Assembly (NCBI GenBank): GCA_030145945.1 | Contig: JASLDK010000262.1 | Span: 1-9,247, forward strand | Direction: 5' to 3' | Length of the DNA stretch: 9,247 nt | Origin: Nocardioides sp. | GTDB lineage: Bacteria; Actinomycetota; Actinomycetes; Propionibacteriales; Nocardioidaceae | Part shown: positions 1-5,478 of the stretch, in pieces | Numbering within the stretch: position 1 is the stretch's first letter | How the letters are laid out: every line of letters starts with the position of its first letter | Notes under the pieces: model-generated | Databases searched by the model: none | What the model was told of the DNA's origin: nothing | The model's input: the letters and a program-made list of their open reading frames with translations, nothing else | Position numbers and translations under genes: made by a program

Positions 1-172
1 GCGGTCCGTGTAACGGTCCGAAGGCGCACCGCACTCGACAGTATGCTGGCATGCGGCTGCTGATCCGGCCCTACAGCCCGTCGCGCAGCCAGTTGGCGCA
101 GATCCCGGCATAGCGAGAATCCACCTGCCGGATCGGGTCCCGCATCCCCGGTCCCGGGCCTACGCTCGCCCC
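1..172. other. upstream region with no supported gene
   Basis: I see no convincing coding sequence here. Besides the heptamer repeats at 2-31, there is a TAnnnT hexamer (TATGCT, 42-47) three bases before an ATG that opens a 20-codon reading frame ending at 113, and on the - strand a 24-codon frame (145 down to 71). Neither has a ribosome binding site or recognisable product. The hexamer may be a promoter for a short upstream transcript. Confidence 0.35.
2..31. repeat. short heptamer repeats CGGTCCG upstream of the first gene
   Basis: CGGTCCG occurs at 2-8 and again at 14-20, and a weaker copy, CGCACCG (5 of 7 matching), lies at 25-31. Start-to-start distances are 12 and 11 bp, close to one helical turn. 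Each full copy is also a CGG-N-CCG near-palindrome. SARP activators are known to bind direct heptamer repeats spaced about 11 bp, and a SARP-module gene begins at 173, so an operator is possible. Short GC-rich repeats also arise by chance in such DNA, so this is weak. Confidence 0.2.
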
Positions 173-173
173 A
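161..173 (+). promoter_or_regulatory. -10 element (TACGCT) for leaderless transcription of the TPR/SARP gene
   Basis: TACGCT at 161-166 fits the actinobacterial -10 consensus TAnnnT. It is followed by six bases and then the ATG at 173, so transcription would begin at or next to the A of the start codon. No Shine-Dalgarno sequence precedes the ATG, which agrees with a leaderless mRNA. No convincing -35 box is seen. The same hexamer-N6-start layout recurs before the gene at 2300. Confidence 0.5.
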
Positions 174-2257
174 TGGAATCGGCGCTGGGGGCGGCGGTCG
201 CCAGCGGCGATCGCGCTGCGGTGCTCGCCGTCCTCCTCGAACGGACCGACGAGGTCATCATGACCAGCAACGCCCGCCTCCTGGCCCGGGCGGCGGAGAT
301 CGTGGCGGACGAGGGCGGAGGGCTGCCCGCTGCAGTGGCCTGGCGGATCGGCTGCGGCCTGCACTCGAACGGCCGGTTCAACGACGCCCTCGCCACCTTC
401 CGGCGGGCCGCGGACCTGGAGCAGGCGGCGCCGAGCGACCGCGCCGAGCTGTGTGCTGGCATCGCGTCCGCTCTGTGGGGGCGCGGCGAGGCAGCAGCGG
501 GAGCCGAGCAGGCGGACCTCGCCCACCGGTACGCCGACCAGGCCGGTCTCCCGCGTCCCCACGGGTCCGCGTGGATCGCGACGGCGTTGATGGCGGCGCA
601 CGCGGGCGACCGGTCCGCCTGCCGCGCGGCGTACGAACAGGCATTGAAGTATGGCGAGGCCGCCGGTGGCGCCATGTTGCTGAGCCGACTGTTGACCAAC
701 CTCGGGTCCCTCGAGAACGAGGAGGGCAGGTATGACGCCGCGCTGGTGTGGCTCGAGCGCTCCCTCGACATCTGGGGGCCTGCCGACGGTGCGGGGCGGT
801 GCATTGCGGCCTTCAACCGCGCCGAGTCGTTGCTCGCCCTCGGCCGACTGGACGAGGCGATCGCCGATCTGAAGGCGGCCCAGGCGTCGGCGCGCTGCGT
901 GCAGGCGCCGTTGTTGGCGGTCGCATTGCACGGGCTCGGCGAGGCCTATCGGCTCCGGGGCGACGCGACCCGGGCGGCGGCCGCCTATCGGGAGGCGGTG
1001 GCGACCGCCGAGCAGACGGACCAGGCCCAGGTGATCGGCAACGCTCTCGCAGGGCTCGCCCGCACCACGGCGACCGAGGACGTCGAATCGGCGGTGGCGC
1101 TCGCCCAGCGGGCGGTCAACGTGCCGGCGGCGCTCGGCCAGGTCGCGGCGCTCCTGGCATCGGGGTGGATCGGGTTGCTCGCCGGCCGCCCGGGCACCGC
1201 ACGGACCTTCGGCATCGCTGCCGCCGCGGAAGCCGGGAAGCGCCACAACGCGGTGGGAATGGCCGAAGCCCTCGAACTCCAGGGGCTGGCCTGCGAGCCG
1301 GTCGCGATCGATCCGATCCGGGAGGCCTCCGGCCTCTGGCGGGAGGCGGGCCATCGGGTCGGGATGGCCGACAACCGGCTGCTGCTCGCGACCTTGACCG
1401 GTGACCGGATCGGCGCGGATGCGGCGCGTCGGACGCTGCAGGAGCTGGGCGTGCGCGACGACGCCGACCGGATCCTCGGCGCCCGCCACGCGGCCCGTCT
1501 GCGCAGCGTCCCACCCGTCGCGATCAGCGCACTGGGCTCCTTCACCGTGCTGGTCGCAGGGCAGCCGGTCCCGGTCTCCGCGTGGGGGTCTCGCAAGCCT
1601 CGCGACTGTCTCAAGCTGTTGGCTGCCCGAGCAGGTCGCCCCGTCAGCCGGGACGCGATCTGCGAGGTGTTGTGGCCGGGTCAGTCCGGCACCGGCGCCC
1701 GCCTCTCGGTGGTGCTGTCGACCCTGCGATCCGTTCTCGATCCGGCCAAGGAGCACGGATCCGACCGGTTCCTGGTCGCGGACCGCACCAGCGTGCGGTT
1801 GGTTCTCGACGCGGTCGAGGTCGACGTGGTCGGCTTCGAGGCCGCTGCCCGCGCGGCCCTTCGCGATGCGGACGACAACCATCCCGACGCGGTGACGAAC
1901 CTCCAGGCCGCGGCCGCCGCCTACACCGGCGACTTCCTCGACGACGACCGCGACCAGCCATGGACCGAGGAGCCGCGCGAGCACCTCGCGCACCTCGCCC
2001 GCGAGTTGCGGCGCCGCCTCGCCCTGCGCCTCGGCGCCGACGAGCCCGAGCGGGCCGTGCCGTGGCTCGTCGCACTGTTGGCCGATGACGAGTACGACGA
2101 ACCGTGCCACCTGCTGCTGATCCGTTCCATGCTGCGACTCGGTCGCTTCGGCGAGGCCCGGCGGGCGCATCGCGCCTATGCCGCCGCGATGGCTGAGCTG
2201 GACCTGCCCGCAACGCCGCTTCCGGACCTGATGCGGTCGGGCCAGGAACCGGCCTGA
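173..2257 (+). CDS. TPR-repeat transcriptional regulator with C-terminal SARP module (winged helix + BTAD)
   Basis: A 694-residue cytoplasmic protein, probably a transcriptional activator. Residues ~1-440 are Ala-rich helical repeats of TPR type, for example the stretch around FNDALATFRRAADLEQ, and later repeats with ALVWLERSLDI and AAAYREAVATAEQ. Residue ~451 starts a SARP-like winged helix (ISALGSFTVLVAGQPV, then WGSRKPRDCLKLLAARAGRP and VSRDAICEVLWP), followed from ~550 (VDVVGFEAAARAAL) by a bacterial transcriptional activator domain ending in LLIRSMLRLGRFGEARRAHR. In the usual large SARPs (AfsR type) the DNA-binding module is N-terminal and is followed by an NB-ARC ATPase and TPRs. Here the order is reversed and no Walker A motif is visible. 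The TPRs presumably sense a protein or ligand partner. The ATG at 173 is chosen because it directly follows a -10-like hexamer. Targets are unknown. The family call is firm, the role inferred. Confidence 0.88.
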   Translation: MESALGAAVASGDRAAVLAVLLERTDEVIMTSNARLLARAAEIVADEGGGLPAAVAWRIGCGLHSNGRFNDALATFRRAADLEQAAPSDRAELCAGIASALWGRGEAAAGAEQADLAHRYADQAGLPRPHGSAWIATALMAAHAGDRSACRAAYEQALKYGEAAGGAMLLSRLLTNLGSLENEEGRYDAALVWLERSLDIWGPADGAGRCIAAFNRAESLLALGRLDEAIADLKAAQASARCVQAPLLAVALHGLGEAYRLRGDATRAAAAYREAVATAEQTDQAQVIGNALAGLARTTATEDVESAVALAQRAVNVPAALGQVAALLASGWIGLLAGRPGTARTFGIAAAAEAGKRHNAVGMAEALELQGLACEPVAIDPIREASGLWREAGHRVGMADNRLLLATLTGDRIGADAARRTLQELGVRDDADRILGARHAARLRSVPPVAISALGSFTVLVAGQPVPVSAWGSRKPRDCLKLLAARAGRPVSRDAICEVLWPGQSGTGARLSVVLSTLRSVLDPAKEHGSDRFLVADRTSVRLVLDAVEVDVVGFEAAARAALRDADDNHPDAVTNLQAAAAAYTGDFLDDDRDQPWTEEPREHLAHLARELRRRLALRLGADEPERAVPWLVALLADDEYDEPCHLLLIRSMLRLGRFGEARRAHRAYAAAMAELDLPATPLPDLMRSGQEPA

Positions 2258-2287
2258 CGAACGGGCACGCGCGCAGTCGGGGTCCAG

Positions 2288-2300
2288 TAGATTCCGAGCG
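2288..2300 (+). promoter_or_regulatory. -10 element (TAGATT) for leaderless transcription of the yhhN-like gene
   Basis: TAGATT at 2288-2293 matches TAnnnT and is followed by exactly six bases before the GTG at 2300. No Shine-Dalgarno sequence is present in the 42-bp gap after the upstream stop. The gene therefore probably has its own promoter and a leaderless mRNA, rather than relying only on read-through from the SARP gene. Confidence 0.5.
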
Positions 2301-2995
2301 TGCGCCGATCCACTCGACTCAAGCTCGCCTACGCCGCCCTGGCCGCCACCGACACGGCCCTCGCCGGATCGGGCAGGCCGTGGGCTCATCGGGCCCGGTT
2401 CGTCACCAAGCCGCTGCTCCTCCCCGTCCTCGGATCCGCACTGGCCGGTGACGCGAACGCCGCCGGATCGAAGTTGCGGACGACGACCCTGGCCGCACAG
2501 GTCGGCGGTTGGGGTGGCGACGTGCTCCTGCTCGGCGAGGGCGAGAAGGCGTTCGCGGCTGGGGCCACGTCCTTCGGCGTGGGCCACATCGCCTATCTGT
2601 CGGGCTTCTGGCGGATGCGGGACCGGCGTACGCCGCTGGCGAAGACCAGGAAGGCGCGCGCCATTGCCGGCATCTGGGCCACCAGCGGCCCCGTCGTGGC
2701 GGCCGTCGCCGCACGCAAAGACCGCCGTCTCGGCGCGACCCTGCTGGGCTATTCGGCCCTGCTCGCCAGCGTCGCCGCCGCCTCCTCGCACCTCGACCCG
2801 GACCTCCCCAAGGACGCACGTCTGCTCACCGCCGCCGGCGGCGCACTCTTCCTGACCTCCGACGCGATCCTCGGCGCACGCACCTTCCTCCTGCCCAACC
2901 CGCCGGACCGACTGGAGTCCGCCGTGATGGCGACGTACACCGGAGCTCAGTTCCTGCTGGCCGAGGGCGCCGCGAGGGCCCACCCGCGTCCGTGA
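2300..2995 (+). CDS. YhhN-family integral membrane protein, probable lysoplasmalogenase
   Basis: A 231-residue polytopic membrane protein starting with GTG. It carries the YhhN/TMEM86 signature residues: K37-P38 in an early helix, G73-D74 in GGDVLLLGE, F92-x3-H96-x2-Y99 in SFGVGHIAYL, G181-A182-x-F184-x2-S187-D188 in GALFLTSDAIL, and a final Y213-x3-Q217 helix. Characterised members of this family hydrolyse the vinyl-ether bond of lysoplasmalogens, releasing a fatty aldehyde and a glycerophospho-base. The conserved acidic residues D74 and D188 are the likely catalytic ones by family analogy. Length is normal for the family. The flanking regulator and SOD are not obviously linked in function. 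A general phospholipid-remodelling role is the alternative, as many bacterial members are untested. Confidence 0.8.
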   Translation: MRRSTRLKLAYAALAATDTALAGSGRPWAHRARFVTKPLLLPVLGSALAGDANAAGSKLRTTTLAAQVGGWGGDVLLLGEGEKAFAAGATSFGVGHIAYLSGFWRMRDRRTPLAKTRKARAIAGIWATSGPVVAAVAARKDRRLGATLLGYSALLASVAAASSHLDPDLPKDARLLTAAGGALFLTSDAILGARTFLLPNPPDRLESAVMATYTGAQFLLAEGAARAHPRP

Positions 2996-3017
2996 ACCGT
3001 TCGCGTCGCTGATCGCG

Positions 3018-3052
3018 ACAGAGAGGTTGTCAGATTCGAGCAACCCCTCTGT
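3018..3052. repeat. 12-bp inverted repeat between the yhhN-like gene and sodC
   Basis: Arms at 3018-3029 (ACAGAGAGGTTG) and 3041-3052 (CAACCCCTCTGT) pair with a single mismatch (A3024 with C3046) around an 11-nt spacer. The dyad begins 22 nt after the upstream stop and its right arm runs into the Shine-Dalgarno of the SOD gene. It could terminate the upstream transcript, act as an operator, or fold in the SOD leader and mask the ribosome binding site. A smaller dyad, GTCGC (3005-3009) with GCGAC (3015-3019), lies just before it. The structure is clear, its role is not. Confidence 0.5.
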
Positions 3053-3065
3053 GGAGCACATCGTG
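3053..3065 (+). promoter_or_regulatory. ribosome binding site deciding the sodC start
   Basis: GGAG at 3053-3056 is followed by six bases and GTG at 3063. This supports the GTG at 3063 over an in-frame GTG at 3051, which lies inside the inverted repeat, and over an in-frame TTG at 3027. Starting at 3063 also places the positive charges of a signal peptide directly at the N-terminus. Confidence 0.6.
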
Positions 3066-3599
3066 AAGAATTCCCGTCCCCTCGCCGTCGTGTCCGCGGC
3101 CGCCGCACTGTCACTGCTGGCGTCCTCGCCCGCTCTCGCCGACGCACAACGCGTGCGTGCCGAAGGCCCGTTGATCGCCTACTCGAGCGCCGTCCCGGCC
3201 GGCGCGAGCGCCCGTGTCCAGGCGATCGCCAACGGGGCAGGCAACACCGTGATCACCCTGCACGTCCGCGGCCTCAAGCCGAACACGGAATACGGCTCCC
3301 ACGCGCACCGCAACGCCTGTGGCGCGACGGGCGCCGCTGCAGGCCCGCACTTCCAGCACGTGGTGGACCCGGTGCAGCCCAGCACGGACCCGGCGTACGC
3401 GAACCCGCGCAACGAGATCTGGCTCGACTTCACCACCGATGAGCAGGGCAACGGCTCCGCGCAGACGATGGTGCGCTGGCAGTTCACGCCGGAGCGGCGT
3501 GCCGGCTCGGTGATCCTGCACGAGCACGGCACCAGCGCTGACCCGGGCAGCGCCGGGACCGCCGGCGCGCGCCTCGCCTGCCTGACCGTGGGCTTCTGA
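3063..3599 (+). CDS. sodC: secreted Cu/Zn superoxide dismutase family protein with degenerate zinc site
   Basis: A 178-residue exported protein. Residues 1-~28 form a Sec signal peptide (KNSRP, an Ala/Leu-rich core, ASSPALADA). The copper ligands of the family are present: H80 and H82 in SHAHRNAC, H96 in GPHF, and H153 in ILHEHGT. So are the disulfide pair C86 and C173 and the active-site arginine R170 in RLACL. Where a classical enzyme has the zinc ligands in HxGDLGN, this one reads NPRNEIWLDFTTDEQG, so the last zinc His and Asp appear lost. H99 is the only further candidate ligand. Copper-only members are known, including mycobacterial SodC. The enzyme would convert superoxide to H2O2 and O2 outside the membrane. 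It precedes a secreted cholesterol oxidase but is separated from it by a terminator hairpin. Family call is strong; dismutase activity is inferred. Confidence 0.85.
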   Translation: MKNSRPLAVVSAAAALSLLASSPALADAQRVRAEGPLIAYSSAVPAGASARVQAIANGAGNTVITLHVRGLKPNTEYGSHAHRNACGATGAAAGPHFQHVVDPVQPSTDPAYANPRNEIWLDFTTDEQGNGSAQTMVRWQFTPERRAGSVILHEHGTSADPGSAGTAGARLACLTVGF

Positions 3600-3617
3600 C
3601 CCTCCCCGGCACCGGGG

Positions 3618-3648
3618 CCCTGCGACCGTCACCGGGGCGGTCGCAGGG
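3618..3648 (+). terminator. intrinsic terminator hairpin after sodC
   Basis: CCCTGCGACCG (3618-3628) pairs perfectly with CGGTCGCAGGG (3638-3648). A further G-U and C-G pair closes a 5-nt loop, giving a 13-bp stem that starts 19 nt after the stop codon. No U-tract follows, which is usual for terminators in high-GC actinobacteria. A smaller palindrome, CCCCGG-CA-CCGGGG (3604-3617), lies directly before it and could compete or add to it. Confidence 0.75.
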
Positions 3649-3712
3649 AGCACCCCGTTCGTCGTCGCCCTCACCAAATTTACGAACCATCTCAAATCAT
3701 CGCCGCAAACTA

Positions 3713-3742
3713 GTGACAAACCCTCTCCGCAACCGATAGAAC
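3713..3742 (+). promoter_or_regulatory. putative promoter of the cholesterol oxidase gene
   Basis: GTGACA at 3713-3718 resembles a -35 box (TTGACA with one change). After an 18-bp spacer comes TAGAAC at 3737-3742, which matches TAnnnT except for the last base. Transcription would start near 3749, giving a leader of about 29 nt. The -10 would lie inside the KstR-type operator, a position suited to repression. The -10 match is imperfect, so the exact start is uncertain. Confidence 0.4.
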
Positions 3743-3760
3743 ACGTTCTGGTTCCTATCG
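3734..3760. repeat. outer inverted repeat CGATAG / CTATCG enclosing the operator
   Basis: CGATAG at 3734-3739 and CTATCG at 3755-3760 are exact inverted copies. Reading inwards, CGATAGAAC matches the reverse complement of GTTCCTATCG apart from one inserted base. The dyad overlaps the KstR-type site and reaches to 9 bp before the Shine-Dalgarno. It could be a second operator or a leader hairpin. Confidence 0.4.
3737..3750. promoter_or_regulatory. KstR-type operator TAGAACACGTTCTG
   Basis: The KstR repressor of actinobacterial sterol catabolism recognises the palindrome TnnAACnnGTTnnA. The sequence here fits at every defined position except the final base (G instead of A), and its inner part AGAAC-AC-GTTCT is a perfect 5+5 dyad. 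It lies 27 bp before the start codon of the cholesterol oxidase, exactly the kind of gene such a repressor would control. KstR itself is a TetR-family protein released by a CoA thioester of a sterol intermediate; its gene is not in this window. Confidence 0.65.
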
Positions 3761-3768
3761 CTTGTGAT

Positions 3769-3773
3769 GGAGG
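3769..3773 (+). promoter_or_regulatory. Shine-Dalgarno GGAGG of the cholesterol oxidase gene
   Basis: GGAGG sits four bases before the ATG at 3778 and is the strongest ribosome binding site in the window. It contrasts with the leaderless starts of the first two genes and fixes the start that gives a complete Tat signal peptide. Confidence 0.7.
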
Positions 3774-3777
3774 TCAC

Positions 3778-5418
3778 ATGTCGCACAGCCCCCGTTCCAC
3801 CTCGTCCCCCCGCTCCTCCGGAGTCTCTCGCCGCGGCTTCCTCGCCGGCTCCGGCGTCGCCGTCGGCGCCGCGTCCATCGGCCTCGGCGCCGCCACCGCC
3901 CCGACCGCATCGGCCGCCGCCATCGGCAACGGCGCGCAGGTCCCGGCACTCGTCATCGGGACCGGGTACGGCGGCGCAGTGGCCGCCCTACGACTCGCCC
4001 AGGCAGGCATCCACGTCGAGATGGTCGAGATGGGGATGTCGTGGGACACCCCCGGATCGGACGGCAAGATCTTCCCGAAGGTGACCGCGCCCGACAAGCG
4101 CGCCTACTGGCTGCGCACCAAGTCGAAGGCCCCGGTCAGCAACTTCTTCGGATTCCCGATCGACTCCGACATCCCTTGCTACACCGGCGTTCTGGACGCC
4201 GAGGACTTCGCCGGGATCACCGTCTACCAGGGCCGCGGCGTCGGGGGTGGCTCGTTGGTCAACGGCGGCATGGCCGTGACGCCCAAGCAGTCTCGGTTCA
4301 ATTCGATCCTGCCGTCGGTCGACGCGGCGGAGATGTACGACACCTACTACCCGCGCGCCAATGCCGCCCTCGGCGTCGGGCAGATCGACCCGGCCTGGTT
4401 CGAGACCGCCGCCTGCTACCGCTACGCCCGTGTCGGGCGCTGGCACGCCCAGCGCTCCGGATTCGCGTGGACCTTCGTTCCCGACGTCTACGACTGGAAC
4501 TACATGAAGGCCGAGCAGGCCGGCACCGTCCCGCGCTCCGCCCTCGACGGACAGGTCATGTACGGCAACGACTACGGCAAGAAGTCGCTGGTCAAGACCT
4601 ACCTCGCGCAGGCCCTCGCCACCGGCAACGTCAACGTCTCGCCACTCCACCGAGTCACTTCGGTGGCTCCCATCAGCGGCGGCGGATACACGGTGAGCAT
4701 CGAGCAGATCAACACCAACGGCGACGTCGTTGCCACCAAGACCGTCACCGCCGCCAAGGTCTTCTTCGCGGCCGGGAGCGTCGGCACCAGCAAGTTGCTC
4801 GTCAAGCTCAAGGCGACCGGCGTACTCCCGAACCTGAACGACGAGGTCGGCAAGACCTGGGGCGACAACGGCAACGTGATGTGCGGGCGCGCCAACCACA
4901 TGTGGGATGACACCGGCAAACTCCAGTCGACGATCCCCTGCTCGGGCATCGACAACTGGGACGCCGGCGGGGCCTTCGCCGAGGTCGCTCCCCTGCCGAC
5001 CGGCATCGAGACCTACGCCTCGCTCTACCTGTCGATCACCAGGACCACGCGCCGCGCGGAGTTCAGCTGGAACGCCGCCACCGGCAAGGTCGACCTGTCC
5101 TGGCAGAAGTCCTGGAAGCAGGACTCGATCAACATGGCCAAGACCATCTTCGACAAGATCAACTCCAAGGAGGGGACGATCTATCGCACCGACCTCTTCG
5201 GCGGCTACAAGGTCTGGCAGGACGGCCTGACCTATCACCCGCTCGGCGGCGTGGTCCTCAACAAGGCCACCGACAACTACGGTCGACTGCACGGATACTC
5301 CGGGCTCTACGTCATCGACGGCTCGCTGATACCCGGCAACACGACGGTCAACCCGTTCGTCACGATCACCGCGTTGGCCGAGCGCAACATCGACAACATC
5401 CTCGCCAACGACATCTGA
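3778..5418 (+). CDS. choA: cholesterol oxidase, secreted FAD-dependent GMC-type (class I)
   Basis: A 546-residue flavoenzyme that oxidises cholesterol and other 3-beta-hydroxysterols with O2, giving cholest-4-en-3-one and H2O2 outside the cell. Residues 17-23 (SRRGFLA) with a following hydrophobic stretch form a Tat signal, and cleavage is likely near ASAA at 45-48, so FAD is bound before export. The dinucleotide motif is G61-T-G63-Y-G-G66, with GRGVGGGSLVNGG at 152-164. The catalytic trio of the Streptomyces class I enzyme (Glu361, His447, Asn485) corresponds to E402 in FAEVAPLPTG, H487 in TYHPLGG and N525 in TTVNPFVTITALAE. Non-covalent FAD is expected for this class. Mature length (~500) is typical. 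The gene has its own promoter with a KstR-type operator and ends 3 nt before a long hairpin. Relatives are named choA, choE, choG or choD, so the symbol is a choice of convention. Confidence 0.95.
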   Translation: MSHSPRSTSSPRSSGVSRRGFLAGSGVAVGAASIGLGAATAPTASAAAIGNGAQVPALVIGTGYGGAVAALRLAQAGIHVEMVEMGMSWDTPGSDGKIFPKVTAPDKRAYWLRTKSKAPVSNFFGFPIDSDIPCYTGVLDAEDFAGITVYQGRGVGGGSLVNGGMAVTPKQSRFNSILPSVDAAEMYDTYYPRANAALGVGQIDPAWFETAACYRYARVGRWHAQRSGFAWTFVPDVYDWNYMKAEQAGTVPRSALDGQVMYGNDYGKKSLVKTYLAQALATGNVNVSPLHRVTSVAPISGGGYTVSIEQINTNGDVVATKTVTAAKVFFAAGSVGTSKLLVKLKATGVLPNLNDEVGKTWGDNGNVMCGRANHMWDDTGKLQSTIPCSGIDNWDAGGAFAEVAPLPTGIETYASLYLSITRTTRRAEFSWNAATGKVDLSWQKSWKQDSINMAKTIFDKINSKEGTIYRTDLFGGYKVWQDGLTYHPLGGVVLNKATDNYGRLHGYSGLYVIDGSLIPGNTTVNPFVTITALAERNIDNILANDI

Positions 5419-5421
5419 TCC

Positions 5422-5470
5422 TCGACCGCTCGGACGTGTCAGGTCTGTCCTGGCGCGTCCGGGCGGTTGA
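5422..5470 (+). terminator. 22-bp hairpin after the cholesterol oxidase gene
   Basis: Bases 5422-5443 pair without a break with 5449-5470 around the 5-nt loop TCTGT: 18 Watson-Crick and 4 G-U pairs (5424-5468, 5430-5462, 5437-5455, 5439-5453). All four wobbles are allowed in + strand RNA but would be C-A mismatches in - strand RNA, so the structure belongs to the rightward transcript. It begins 4 nt after the stop and ends 8 nt before the response regulator ATG. No U-tract follows. Termination is the simplest reading; a leader structure on read-through mRNA is the alternative. Confidence 0.75.
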
Positions 5471-5478
5471 ATGTCCCC

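Larger units (their letters stand above)
3600..3777 (+). other. intergenic region carrying the sodC terminator and cholesterol oxidase promoter
   Basis: A 178-bp gap with two parts. The left third holds GC-rich hairpins. The stretch from about 3671 to 3720 is markedly richer in A and T than anything else in the window (for example CCAAATTTACGAACC), as expected for an upstream promoter region. The operator, probable -10 region and ribosome binding site of the oxidase gene follow. Confidence 0.6.

Noticed and set aside
51..145. Short frames of 20 codons (+, 51-113) and 24 codons (-, 145-71)
   Set aside because: Too short and without ribosome binding sites or similarity I can recognise; the - strand frame could be the tail of a longer shadow frame.
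71..3061. A 996-codon open frame on the - strand
   Set aside because: It lies antisense to three well-supported genes, has low-complexity Arg/Gly/Ala/Pro-rich composition with no recognisable domain, and reflects the scarcity of stop codons opposite GC-rich genes.
3027..3062. Earlier TTG start (or GTG at 3051) for the SOD gene
   Set aside because: These lie inside the inverted repeat and would put an acidic stretch before the signal peptide; GTG at 3063 has a well-placed GGAG.
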